Below the pieces are notes generated by a model. The model saw only the letters and a list, made by a program, of their open reading frames with translations, had not been told where the DNA came from and made no database searches. The position numbers and the translations under genes were made by a program. Of a stretch of 64,000 nucleotides of DNA, positions 17,262 through 25,603 are shown piece after piece. Numbering within the stretch: position 1 is the stretch's first letter; every line of letters begins with the position of its first letter. Location of the stretch: NCBI RefSeq assembly GCF_009932435.1, contig NZ_BJOU01000001.1, positions 868,001 to 932,000 on the forward strand. Direction: 5' to 3'. The stretch comes from Gordonia crocea. Lineage in GTDB: Bacteria > Actinomycetota > Actinomycetes > Mycobacteriales > Mycobacteriaceae.

Positions 17262-18740
17262 ATGAGCACCGTCACCGAAGGCGCCGGCGTCGAGCAGATC
17301 CTCACCGCCGCGCAGCAGATCAAGGATGCGGGCGCCAGCGCGCCCAAGACCGGGCGCGACCCGGTCAACGCGCCGATGATCCACAACTGGGTCGAGGCGA
17401 TGGGCGACGACAACCCCGTCTACGTCGACGAGGAGGCCGCGCTGGCCGCCGGGCACGACGGCGTCGTGGCGCCGCCGGCGATGGCCCAGGTCTGGACGAT
17501 GCGCGGCCTGCGCGGCGTGCGCACCGACGACGATCCGCTGGGCCGGGCCACCGAGTTGTTCGACGAGGCCGGGTACACCTCCGTCGTCGCGACGAACTGC
17601 GACTCGGTGTACCACCGCTACCTGCGCCCGGGGGAGACGGTGACCCTGTCGGCCGAACTCGTCGACGTCGTCGGTCCGAAGCGGACCGCGCTGGGCGAGG
17701 GCTGGTTCTTCACCACCCACAACACGTGGCGCGTCGGCGACGAGACCGTCGCCGAGATGGATTTCCGGATTCTGAAGTTCAAGCCTCCGGCGCCGGGACC
17801 GCAGCGAGCGGGTCGGGTCGAGTCGGGCACGGCTGTGCCGAAGGCGCCGGTACCCGGTGCGCTCGATCCGGCGAAGCTGATCCGCCCCCAGGCGTCCGGA
17901 GACACTGCCTTCTTCTGGGATGGTGTCGCCGCGCACGAGCTGCGCATCCAGAAGCTGCCCAGCGGTGGGCTTCAGCATCCGCCGATCCCGGCGACGTGGA
18001 CCACCCGCGATGGCGACGGCGTCTACGGCACGACCGACTACGTCGTCGCGTCCGGCCGCGGCACGGTCTACAGCTACGTCGTCCACCACGCCCCGCGGGT
18101 GCCCGGCCGCACGCTGCCGTTCGTCGTGGCCCTCGTCGAGTTGGAAGAGGGGGTGCGCATGCTCGGCGAGTTGCGCGGTGTCGACCCCGACGCGGTGTCG
18201 ATCGGCATGCCCGTCGTCGTCGACTTCCTCGACTTCCCGGCCGACGACCAGAGCCCGGACGGGTGGTCCAACTACGCCTGGGTCCCGGCCGGTATCCCGG
18301 CGGCCGACCCACAAGCATCGGTCGACTCCGCCGAGCCGGTGACGGACGCCGCGACATCACTGCCGCCGCTCACCATCGAGGCGACGCCGACGTTCGTCGT
18401 CTCGACGGCGCTGGCGACCCGCGACTTCCAGGACGTCCACCACGACCGCGACCTGGCCCAGCAGCGCGGGTCGAAAGACATCTTCGTCAACATCCTCACC
18501 GACACCGGCCTGGTCGAGCGGTTCGTCACCGATTGGGCCGGTCCGAGCGCGCGCATCACCTCGATCGCGCTGAAGCTCGGCGTGCCCTGGTACGCGTATG
18601 ACACGCTGACCTTCACCGGTGAGGTAATCGGACAAAACGGGAACACCGCGACGGTCGCGGTCACCGGGACCAACAGCCTCGGCAAGCACGTCGTCTCGAC
18701 GGTGACGGTGGAGCTGCCGACCGAAGGAGTGTCACGATGA
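17262..18740 (+). CDS. chsH2-chsH1: Fused ChsH2-ChsH1 steroid enoyl-CoA hydratase with DUF35 domain
   Basis: 492 residues in three parts. Residues ~1-175 are a MaoC-type half (VEAMGDDNPVYVDEEAALAA) in which the catalytic His of the hydratase motif is Tyr, as expected for the inactive ChsH2 half. Residues ~210-345 are a DUF35 OB-fold (FFWDGVAAHELRIQKLPSGG) without the usual zinc cysteines. Residues ~370-492 match ChsH1, with an intact ATRDFQDVHHDRDLA site and GSKDIFVNILTDTGLVERF. The enzyme hydrates 3-oxo-4,17-pregnadiene-20-carboxyl-CoA, and DUF35 is the docking part for Ltp2. In M. tuberculosis these are separate genes, Rv3542c and Rv3541c. Its stop overlaps the ltp2 start (ATGA). Confidence 0.92.
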   Translation: MSTVTEGAGVEQILTAAQQIKDAGASAPKTGRDPVNAPMIHNWVEAMGDDNPVYVDEEAALAAGHDGVVAPPAMAQVWTMRGLRGVRTDDDPLGRATELFDEAGYTSVVATNCDSVYHRYLRPGETVTLSAELVDVVGPKRTALGEGWFFTTHNTWRVGDETVAEMDFRILKFKPPAPGPQRAGRVESGTAVPKAPVPGALDPAKLIRPQASGDTAFFWDGVAAHELRIQKLPSGGLQHPPIPATWTTRDGDGVYGTTDYVVASGRGTVYSYVVHHAPRVPGRTLPFVVALVELEEGVRMLGELRGVDPDAVSIGMPVVVDFLDFPADDQSPDGWSNYAWVPAGIPAADPQASVDSAEPVTDAATSLPPLTIEATPTFVVSTALATRDFQDVHHDRDLAQQRGSKDIFVNILTDTGLVERFVTDWAGPSARITSIALKLGVPWYAYDTLTFTGEVIGQNGNTATVAVTGTNSLGKHVVSTVTVELPTEGVSR

Positions 18741-19909
18741 GCCTCTCCGGCACCGCGGCGATCGCGGGCATCGGCGCCACCGACTTCTCCAAGGACTCCG
18801 GGCGCACCGAGCTGCGCCTGGCGGCCGAGGCGGTCACCGCGGCGATCGCCGACGCGGGGCTGGCCCCCGCCGACGTCGACGGCCTGGTCACTTTCACCAT
18901 GGACACCAACATGGAGGTCGCCGTCGCACGCGCGGCCGGGCTCGGCGATCTGACCTACTTCTCCCGGATCCACTACGGCGGCGGTGCTGCCTGCTCGACC
19001 GTGCAACAGGCGGCGATGGCGGTGGCGACCGGTGTGTGCGACGTGGTCGTCGCCTACCGCGCGTTCAACGAGCGGTCGGGCAACCGCTTCGGACAGGTCA
19101 GCACGGCGGTGGCCACGCAGGCCACCTCGTCGGGAACCGACAACGCCTTCTCGTATCCCCACGGGCTGTCCACCCCCGCGGCCTTCGTCGCGATGGTCGC
19201 CCAGCGCTACATGCACGAATACGGGGCGAGCAGCGAGGACTTCGGCCGGATCGCCGTCGTCGACCGGCGCCACGCCGCGAACAACCCGAACGCCTTCTTC
19301 TACGGCAAGCCGATCACCCTGGAAGACCACCAGAACTCGCGCTACATCGCCGAGCCGCTGCACCTGCTCGACTGCTGCCAGGAATCCGACGGCGGCGTCG
19401 CCCTCGTGATCGTCTCCGCCGAGCGGGCCAAGGACTTGCCGCACCCGCCGGCGGTGATCGCCGGAGCGGCGTCGGGCAGCGGCCACGACCAATACATCAT
19501 GACCAGCTATTACCGCGACGAGCTCGCCGGCCTGCCGGAGATGGGCTTGGTCGGCCGACAGCTGTGGGACCAGGCGGGGTTGGCGCCCGAGGACATGGAC
19601 GCCGCCATCCTCTACGACCACTTCACGCCGTACACCCTGATGCAGCTGGAGGAACTCGGCTTCTGCGGTCGCGGGGAGGCCAAGGATTTCATCGCCGAGC
19701 CCGGGGCCCTCGAGGTGGGCGGCCGACTGCCGCTCAACACCCACGGCGGTCAGCTCGGCGAGGCCTACATCCACGGGATGAACGGGATCGCCGAGGCCGT
19801 CCGCCAGGTGCGGGGAACCTCGGTCAACCAGGTGCCCGACCTGACCAAGATCGTCGTCACCGCCGGAACCGGCGTGCCCACCAGCGGCCTCGTCCTCACC
19901 GCGGACTAG
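18737..19909 (+). CDS. ltp2: Steroid side-chain aldolase Ltp2 (thiolase superfamily)
   Basis: 390-residue thiolase-fold aldolase. With the DUF35 part of ChsH2, Ltp2 splits 17-hydroxy-3-oxo-4-pregnene-20-carboxyl-CoA into androst-4-ene-3,17-dione and propionyl-CoA, ending side-chain removal. The sequence tracks mycobacterial Ltp2 closely (GIGATDFSKDSGR at the start, SYPHGLSTPAA, GKPITLEDHQNSR, LPLNTHGGQLGEAYIHGMNG). Tyr293 (ILYDHF) and Tyr344 (GEAYIHG) sit where I recall the catalytic tyrosines of Ltp2. The start codon overlaps the upstream stop by 4 bases, indicating translational coupling with its partner. Confidence 0.95.
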   Translation: MSLSGTAAIAGIGATDFSKDSGRTELRLAAEAVTAAIADAGLAPADVDGLVTFTMDTNMEVAVARAAGLGDLTYFSRIHYGGGAACSTVQQAAMAVATGVCDVVVAYRAFNERSGNRFGQVSTAVATQATSSGTDNAFSYPHGLSTPAAFVAMVAQRYMHEYGASSEDFGRIAVVDRRHAANNPNAFFYGKPITLEDHQNSRYIAEPLHLLDCCQESDGGVALVIVSAERAKDLPHPPAVIAGAASGSGHDQYIMTSYYRDELAGLPEMGLVGRQLWDQAGLAPEDMDAAILYDHFTPYTLMQLEELGFCGRGEAKDFIAEPGALEVGGRLPLNTHGGQLGEAYIHGMNGIAEAVRQVRGTSVNQVPDLTKIVVTAGTGVPTSGLVLTAD

Positions 19910-19952
19910 TCAGACCCACAGCCAACGAACATCGACAAGGGAGTCACCACCA

Positions 19953-21575
19953 ATGAAGTTCAACCTCGCCGACGTCTTCGAAACGGTCGCCGACTCGGTC
20001 CCCGACCGGATCGTCCTCAGCTATGAGGGCAACCAGACCACCTATGCCGAGATGGACCGGCAGGCCAACCAGGTCGGCCACTTCTTCGCCGCCCAGGGCA
20101 TCGGCGCCAACGACAAGGTCGCGCTGTTCCTCAAGAACTCGCCCGAGCACGTGCAGAGCCTGCTGGCCACGATCAAACTGCGCGCCGTCCCGGTCAACGT
20201 GAACTACCGCTACACCGACGCCGAGCTGGAGTACATCTTCGACAACTCCGACTCGGCCGCCATCGTCGTCGAACTGCCCGAGCACCAGGCCAGCGTGGCG
20301 CGCCTGATCGGCAAGCTCCCGCTGGTGCGCGCGGTGTTCGTCGTCGGTGAGATCACCGCCGAACTGCGCGATGCGGTGGCGGCGCTGGCCGACCGCGAGG
20401 TCGCCCTCGTCTCCTTCGACGAGGTCGGCGGCTACCCGGTCGAGCGGGACTTCGAGCCGCGCACCGGCGACGAGCTGTACCTGCTCTACACCGGTGGCAC
20501 CACCGGGTACCCGAAGGGAGTCATGTGGCGCCACGACGACTTCTTCCGCAAGCCGATCTCCGGCGGCAACCCCTACGGTGACCCGCGCAAGGACTACGAG
20601 GAGATCGCCGCCGCGGTGAAGGACTTCCCGTCCATCGCCTTCCTGCTCGCCGCACCGCTCATGCACGGTGCGGCGTCGTATTCGCTGTTCACCTTCCTCT
20701 CGCTGGGTGGGCGGCTGATCCTCGAACGCGACTTCAACGCCGAGCAGATCGTCCGCAACATCGAACGCGACCAGACCCAGATCATCCTCATCGTCGGGGA
20801 TGCCATGGGGCTGCCGCTCGTCGAGCAGATGGAAAAGCTGAAGGACTCGGTCGACCTGTCGTCGCTGTTCTCCATCGCCTCTGGCGGGGCCATCTGGAGC
20901 CAGCACGTGCGCGACCGGCTGGTGGCCGTCAAGGAGGGTCTGCTGCTGCGCGACAACTTCGGCGCGTCGGAGTCGGGCAACGACGGCGAGATCATGATGG
21001 ACGAGAACGGCAACCTCAAGGTGCCGCCGAGCGACCGGATGATGGTCGTCGACGAGCGCAACCGGAAGATCACCACGCCCGGGGAGGTCGGCTACATCGC
21101 GCGCATCGGCAACATCCCGCTCGGCTACTACAAGGACGAGGAGAAGACCGCGCGCACCTTCCCGGTGATGGCCGACGGCACGCGCATCTCGGTGCTCGGC
21201 GACATGGGCTACGTCGAGGAGGACGGCTCGATCGTGTTCCTGGGCCGCGGCTCGCAGTGCATCAATACCGGCGGTGAGAAGGTCTACGCCGAAGAGGTCG
21301 AGGCCGTGCTGCACGCCCACCCGGCCATCGCCGACGCCCTGGTGGTGCCGGTCCCCGACGCCAAGTACGGCCAGCGCGTCGCGGCGGTCGCCCGCGTCGC
21401 CGACGGGCACGACGAGCCGTCGCTGGAGGATGTGCAGGAGCACTGCCGGAGCCAGCTCGCCGGGTACAAGGTGCCGCGCACCGTCGTGTTCGTCGACGAG
21501 GTCCGCCGCACGCCGGCCGGCAAGGCCGACTACAAGTGGGCCAAATCGGCGGCAGAAGCGACTGTCTCCGCCTGA
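19953..21575 (+). CDS. Acyl-CoA ligase, FadD19-like
   Basis: 540-residue adenylate-forming ligase that would load a steroid carboxylate or another acid onto CoA. AMP-binding motifs: YTGGTTGYPKG (~180-190), DNFGASESG (motif with the acyl pocket), GDMGYVEEDGSIVFLGRG, and the C-terminal catalytic Lys in TPAGKADYKWAK. FadD19 of M. tuberculosis activates 3-oxocholest-4-en-26-oate and shares VMWRHDD-type and GEKVYAEEVE-type segments; identity looks moderate, so the exact substrate is uncertain and FadD17-type activity is possible. It is 43 bases after ltp2, with AAGGGAG before the ATG, and is taken as the last gene of the side-chain operon. Confidence 0.85.
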   Translation: MKFNLADVFETVADSVPDRIVLSYEGNQTTYAEMDRQANQVGHFFAAQGIGANDKVALFLKNSPEHVQSLLATIKLRAVPVNVNYRYTDAELEYIFDNSDSAAIVVELPEHQASVARLIGKLPLVRAVFVVGEITAELRDAVAALADREVALVSFDEVGGYPVERDFEPRTGDELYLLYTGGTTGYPKGVMWRHDDFFRKPISGGNPYGDPRKDYEEIAAAVKDFPSIAFLLAAPLMHGAASYSLFTFLSLGGRLILERDFNAEQIVRNIERDQTQIILIVGDAMGLPLVEQMEKLKDSVDLSSLFSIASGGAIWSQHVRDRLVAVKEGLLLRDNFGASESGNDGEIMMDENGNLKVPPSDRMMVVDERNRKITTPGEVGYIARIGNIPLGYYKDEEKTARTFPVMADGTRISVLGDMGYVEEDGSIVFLGRGSQCINTGGEKVYAEEVEAVLHAHPAIADALVVPVPDAKYGQRVAAVARVADGHDEPSLEDVQEHCRSQLAGYKVPRTVVFVDEVRRTPAGKADYKWAKSAAEATVSA

Positions 21576-21595
21576 CCGATCTACGATTGGCCGCC

Positions 21596-22774
21596 ATGGG
21601 TAGGCGGTGGCTGCGGGTGGCGGTCGTCCTCGTCGTCGTCGCCGCGCTGGTGGGGATGCCGTGGGCGGCCGGGACGCTGTCGCCGGTCGGCCCGGTGTGG
21701 CCGCGGGTGCTGTCGGCGCAGCCGTTGGGATGCCTCAACGCCGCCATCGACCGGTTCGGCAACGCGGGTGCCGGGTGGAGCGGCGGGGACTCGACGTGGA
21801 CGACGGCGCTCCCGGACGAGCGCGAACTGTTCGCCTTCTCCGACACCTTCCTGTCCTCGGCCGCGGGCGCGCAGCGGTCGGCGGATGCGCCGTTCGTGCA
21901 CAACTCCTTCGTCGTGCGCGACGCGCGCGGCGGGCTGCGGACGGTGGTCGGTGGAACCCCGGGGGCGCCGGCTTCGCTGCTCTCGCCGACCGACGCCGAC
22001 AGCTGGTATTGGCTCGGTGCGGCCACCTATCTCGGCGGCTCGCTCCAGGTGCCGCTGGGGAAGTGGCGCACCACCGGTCCGGGGCCGTTCGACTGGGGGT
22101 TCCGCGGCTCGTCGGTGGCCCGGTTCGATCCCGACGACCTCTCCCGTCCGACCTCGATCACGCCGCTGCACGACACCCGCGGCATCCAGTGGGGGCAGTG
22201 GGTCGCCCCCGCGCGGGACCACACCTACCTCTATGGGGTGGAAGGTGCCGGCGCGCACAAACGGTTGCACGTGGCGCGGGTGGACGGAGCCGATCTGCGG
22301 GCACCGTTGTCCTACTTCGACGGGACCGGCTGGCGCCCGGCCGGACCGGACGGGCGGGGCACGTCGGTACCGGTCGCGCAGGACGTGTCGGCCGAACTGT
22401 CGGTGCACGCGGTGCGGCCCGGGGTCTACCTCCTCGTCACCACCGAGGGTGGCCCGGGACTGTCCGACCGCATCGTCGGGCGGTATGGGTCGTCGCCGAC
22501 GGGCCCGTTTGGCGCCCCCCGGCTGCTGTACCGGACTCCGGAGACCGGGGCGTCCGGTCGGTACCGCGACCCCGACGTCTACACCTACAACGCGCACGCC
22601 CATCCGGAGTTCTCGACCTCGAACGAGGTGGTCGTCTCTTACAACGTCAACAGTCTCGACACCGCGGTCGGCGGCGACGTTTACCGCGACCCGACGATCT
22701 ACCGCCCGCGGTTCATCACCGTCCGTCTCGACGGCCCGCGGTCGGGCCCGCCCGAGCGGCCCGCCTGCCGTTAG
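21596..22774 (+). CDS. Secreted DUF4185 domain protein
   Basis: 392 residues from ATG 21596. A hydrophobic N-terminal segment (VAVVLVVVAALVGMPWAAG, ~8-26) is a signal peptide or anchor. The body fits DUF4185, a five-bladed propeller related to glycoside hydrolases: GDSTWTTALPDERELFAFSD near residue 60, HNSFVVRDARG, YLYGVEGAG and the late YNVNSLD. No enzyme of this family in actinobacteria has a firmly assigned substrate; cell-wall or exported polysaccharide is a guess. It starts 20 bases after the ligase stop but has a different role, and operon membership is uncertain. Confidence 0.72.
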   Translation: MGRRWLRVAVVLVVVAALVGMPWAAGTLSPVGPVWPRVLSAQPLGCLNAAIDRFGNAGAGWSGGDSTWTTALPDERELFAFSDTFLSSAAGAQRSADAPFVHNSFVVRDARGGLRTVVGGTPGAPASLLSPTDADSWYWLGAATYLGGSLQVPLGKWRTTGPGPFDWGFRGSSVARFDPDDLSRPTSITPLHDTRGIQWGQWVAPARDHTYLYGVEGAGAHKRLHVARVDGADLRAPLSYFDGTGWRPAGPDGRGTSVPVAQDVSAELSVHAVRPGVYLLVTTEGGPGLSDRIVGRYGSSPTGPFGAPRLLYRTPETGASGRYRDPDVYTYNAHAHPEFSTSNEVVVSYNVNSLDTAVGGDVYRDPTIYRPRFITVRLDGPRSGPPERPACR

Positions 22775-22854
22775 GGCTCGCTTTGCGCCCGCGAGAGGAA
22801 AACCCCACTCGGCCATTCCCGTTCGAGGGCACTCGGCTTAAGCTCATGGGCACT

Positions 22855-23295
22855 ATGACCAAGAAACTGAGCTCCATCGCCCTGGCCGTTGCGACGACGG
22901 GTGCCGCCCTGGTGGGTACCGGCGTCGCCGCCCCGGATGCCGCCGCCCAGATCGCCGGCGGAGAATACGTCTACACTGCGGTCACCAAGACGCCGTACGG
23001 CAGCGTCCCCGCCTCGCAGGACGCGACGGTCCGTGGCAACAAGCTGGTGTCGCACAGTCCGACCGGACCGGTGGTGTTCACCATCACGCCGACCGCGACG
23101 GGTGGGAAATTCCGCCTGCGCGACAACGTCTTCAACGATTCGGGTATTTCGCGACACGGGCCCACAGTGCGTGAACCTGAGAATGAACTGTGTCACATTA
23201 GTCACTGGAGCAACAAGTTCCTGGTCGGAGCTCCGATAGTCCAGAGGCCGGGACGACGGAAAGTAGGCAGTCATGGCTACCAGAGAAGTCACTGA
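22855..23295 (+). CDS. Small secreted hypothetical protein
   Basis: 146 residues from ATG 22855 (ATG 22846 is three codons upstream and equally possible). A clear Sec signal peptide (LSSIALAVATTGAALVGTGV) ends at AAPDAAAQIAG. The mature part starts with a beta-rich segment including GGEYVYTAVTKTPYG and PTGPVVFTITPTATGG. The last ~45 residues change character (Arg, His, Ser-rich, QRPGRRKVGSHGYQRSH), so the conserved domain may really end earlier and the tail could reflect drift or a frameshift. I do not recognise the family. Confidence 0.5.
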   Translation: MTKKLSSIALAVATTGAALVGTGVAAPDAAAQIAGGEYVYTAVTKTPYGSVPASQDATVRGNKLVSHSPTGPVVFTITPTATGGKFRLRDNVFNDSGISRHGPTVREPENELCHISHWSNKFLVGAPIVQRPGRRKVGSHGYQRSH

Positions 23296-23398
23296 CTCCG
23301 ATGCGGTCCGAGTGCGGATGTGGCGCGTGCTCTCGATGTTGTCGGCGTTGATCGCCGTCATCGTGGGGCTCGTCGTCATCACGATCTCCGCAGTCTGA
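23273..23398 (+). CDS. 41-residue single-pass membrane microprotein
   Basis: ATG 23273 to TGA 23398 encodes 41 residues: a charged N-terminus (MATREVTDSDAVRVRM) and one hydrophobic helix from about residue 19 to 40 (VLSMLSALIAVIVGLVVITI). GGAAAG lies 11 bases before the ATG. It overlaps the tail of the preceding secreted-protein frame by 23 bases in another frame. The helix and upstream purine tract support it, but without homologues it could be chance. Function unknown. Confidence 0.45.
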   Translation: MATREVTDSDAVRVRMWRVLSMLSALIAVIVGLVVITISAV

Positions 23399-23407
23399 CC
23401 GGCACGA

Positions 23408-23833
23408 CTAGACGTTCTGCTCGATCGCGTCCCCGACGCGGGGCAGGGCGGCGAGGACGTACCCCTTCGCCTTTCCGCGCAGGGAGTTGTAGGCCTTCGC
23501 CAATGCGGGCTTGGCGTCCGATGCCTGGGCATCGGTCACCGCGAGCAACGCTTCTGCCGCCTGGTCGCCGTTGGCGGCCAGATGGGCGCCGAAGCCCGTC
23601 CCGGCGGGCTTGCTGTCCCACAGTGGGGACAGGGCGGTGAGGAAGTCGTCGAGCATGGCGTTGGTCGCGTTGCGCACCACGCCCGGCTTCACCTTTTGCG
23701 CGGCGGCGTAGGCGGCCTTGACCGCGGCCCCCGAGATTCCCGACTGGTCGGCGACCTCGGCGTCGATCACCGACACCAGGTCGTCGACGGTCTTGTTCCG
23801 GTTGGCGCCGAGGGCCGAGTCAAAGTTCCCCAT
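23408..23833 (-). CDS. DUF6918 family protein
   Basis: 141 residues, soluble, mostly helical, with no signal peptide. Segments such as VIDAEVADQSGISGAAVKAA and VKPGVVRNATNAMLDDFLTA match actinobacterial proteins called DUF6918, for which I know no function. It begins 1 base after the stop of the upstream hydrolase, so it is likely the last gene of the kstD-hsd4B-hydrolase operon and co-expressed on steroids. Confidence 0.65.
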   Translation of the reverse strand: MGNFDSALGANRNKTVDDLVSVIDAEVADQSGISGAAVKAAYAAAQKVKPGVVRNATNAMLDDFLTALSPLWDSKPAGTGFGAHLAANGDQAAEALLAVTDAQASDAKPALAKAYNSLRGKAKGYVLAALPRVGDAIEQNV

Positions 23834-23834
23834 G

Positions 23835-24734
23835 TCACTCCTGTCGATCGCCGAGCACGTCGCGGAGCTCGGCGAGTAGTTCTAGCGGACGGTCGAGCAT
23901 GACGTGGTGTCCCGCGCCGGCCAGGGTGACCAGCGTGGCGGTGCCGTCGCTGCGCGAGTCGTGCAGTGCCTGCGCGCGCGACGGATCCATGACACCGTGC
24001 TCGGCTCGAACGATAGCCAGGGTGCACGTCGGCGGCGGCACCGGGGTGGGATCGGTCAAAAGGGTCGGGAAGCTGCGGTCGAACTTCCACCGCCACCCCT
24101 TCTCGTCGCGGGTCACCGACCCGGCGGCGACATGGTCGCGGATATAGGGGAGTGTCTCCTGTTCGGGCAGCAGCCGGTAGCGGGCCAGCGCCTCGTCGCG
24201 GGTGGCGTAGCGGCGCGGTTCGCGGGGGATCATCGTGTCGGTGGGGGCGCCGTGCTCCATCATCCGGGCGATGTCGGCGGCGTCGAAGAGTTCCGAATCC
24301 ACGATCACCACGTCGGTGACCACCTCCGGGTGGCGCACCGCGGCGCGCATCGCGACGATGCCGCCCATGCTGTGCCCGACGACGACGAGGTCGTCGACGA
24401 TGCCGACCGCCGCCGCGACGGCGACGAGTTCGTCGGCCCATCGGTCATAGGTGTAGCCCTCGCGCCATTCGCTGTCCCCGTGCCCGGACAGGTCGAAGGC
24501 GACGACCCGGTGCGTCCGGGCCAACTGCGGCCCGATGTGGTCCCACCACCCGGCGTGGGCCGCGCCGCCGTGGACGAGCACGATCCCGCGGGGGTCGCCG
24601 TCGCCCTCCCGCCGGTCCCACACCCGGTAGGCGATCTCGGCGTCGTCGACGACGAGGGTGCCGTGGGTGGGCCGGGTGTCGAGGGCCTCGGCGAACCACG
24701 CCGGTACGGCCGGGTTCGTCTCCGTCGCGGTCAT
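23835..24734 (-). CDS. Alpha/beta hydrolase in the kstD operon
   Basis: 299 residues from ATG at 24732-24734; the in-frame extension upstream runs through the hydratase gene and is not believed. Standard fold: oxyanion loop VHGGAAHAGWW (~54-64), DLSGHGDSEW, nucleophile Ser122 in VGHSMGG, and His in GAGHHVMLDRP. The start overlaps the hydratase stop by 4 bases, so the two are translationally coupled. The motifs do not point to HsaD specifically (no GGGPGA, no GGLSINLF). A steroid ester or CoA thioesterase role is possible from context only. Confidence 0.8.
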   Translation of the reverse strand: MTATETNPAVPAWFAEALDTRPTHGTLVVDDAEIAYRVWDRREGDGDPRGIVLVHGGAAHAGWWDHIGPQLARTHRVVAFDLSGHGDSEWREGYTYDRWADELVAVAAAVGIVDDLVVVGHSMGGIVAMRAAVRHPEVVTDVVIVDSELFDAADIARMMEHGAPTDTMIPREPRRYATRDEALARYRLLPEQETLPYIRDHVAAGSVTRDEKGWRWKFDRSFPTLLTDPTPVPPPTCTLAIVRAEHGVMDPSRAQALHDSRSDGTATLVTLAGAGHHVMLDRPLELLAELRDVLGDRQE

Positions 24735-25603
24735 CGCCGCCGCTGCCGGTTGACCGCGCAGACGACGTTGGCCAGCGCCGGGGCACCGCGTTCGGCCACC
24801 GTCGCGGTGGCCAACAGTCGGTCCCCGGTGTCCCACACGTCGACGACGAGGGTCTCGCCGGGCAGCACGATGCCGGCAAAGGAGGCGGAGAAGTCGGCCA
24901 ACGCGGTGACGTCGCCGCCGAGCAATTCGTCGACGATGGCGCGCGCGACGCTGCCGTAGGAGCACAACCCGTGCAGGATCGGCCGGTCGAACCCGGCGCG
25001 CTGGGCGAAGGCCGGATCGGAGTGCAGCGGATTGCGGTCGCCGCACAGCCGGTAGAGCAGGGCCTGGTTCGGCCGGGTCGCCACCTCGATGCGGTGATCG
25101 GCGGTCCGGTCGGGGAACTCCACGCGCGACGAGGCGCCACGGTCGCCGCCGAATCCGCCCTCGCCCTTGGCGAAGATGGCCGAGCGGGCGGTCCACAGCG
25201 GGTCGCCGCTCTCGTCGACGGTGACCGACTCCTGCACGATCACCGCGGCCGAGCCCTTGTCCTGCAGTTCGGCGATCGTCGTGCGGGTCGTCGCGGTCCC
25301 GGCGGCGGGCAGCGCCCGGTGCGCGGTGACCTGCTGGCTGCCGTGCACCACCTTGGCCAGGTCGATGTCGATGCCGGGGAAGCTGACCTTCGGCGGCTCG
25401 GTCGCGTGGAAGCTCGCGGCGACGGTGGCGAAGGTCGGCAGCACCTTTGGGGCCGCGTCGTCGACGTAGGCGAGTCCGGCGGTGTCCATCGGGTCGGCCG
25501 CGGCACCTACCGCGAGGTGGTACAGCGCGACGTCGGAAGCGGTCCAGCTGAACGTCACCTCGGGCAGTTCGGCGCCGAGTGCGACGGTGGGATCGATGGG
25601 CAT
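24731..25603 (-). CDS. hsd4B: MaoC-type (hydratase 2) enoyl-CoA hydratase, Hsd4B-like
   Basis: 290-residue double-hotdog hydratase of the R-specific type 2 family that adds water to long or steroid enoyl-CoA esters. The hydratase 2 motif is complete at about residue 195: YRLCGDRNPLHSDPAFAQRA followed by GFDRPILHGLCSYG. In M. tuberculosis Rv3538 (annotated Hsd4B-like) lies next to kstD (Rv3537) and belongs to the KstR regulon, and this gene overlaps kstD by one base (TGATG). Start at ATG 25601-25603. The symbol follows that synteny; the steroid substrate is inferred. Confidence 0.85.
   Translation of the reverse strand: MPIDPTVALGAELPEVTFSWTASDVALYHLAVGAAADPMDTAGLAYVDDAAPKVLPTFATVAASFHATEPPKVSFPGIDIDLAKVVHGSQQVTAHRALPAAGTATTRTTIAELQDKGSAAVIVQESVTVDESGDPLWTARSAIFAKGEGGFGGDRGASSRVEFPDRTADHRIEVATRPNQALLYRLCGDRNPLHSDPAFAQRAGFDRPILHGLCSYGSVARAIVDELLGGDVTALADFSASFAGIVLPGETLVVDVWDTGDRLLATATVAERGAPALANVVCAVNRQRRR

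Noticed and set aside
15620..17413. 597-codon minus-strand frame opposite the fused FadE
   Set aside because: Antisense shadow; no motif and no ribosome-binding site.
23835..24734. Calling this hydrolase HsaD
   Set aside because: Same reason; only the general fold is supported.
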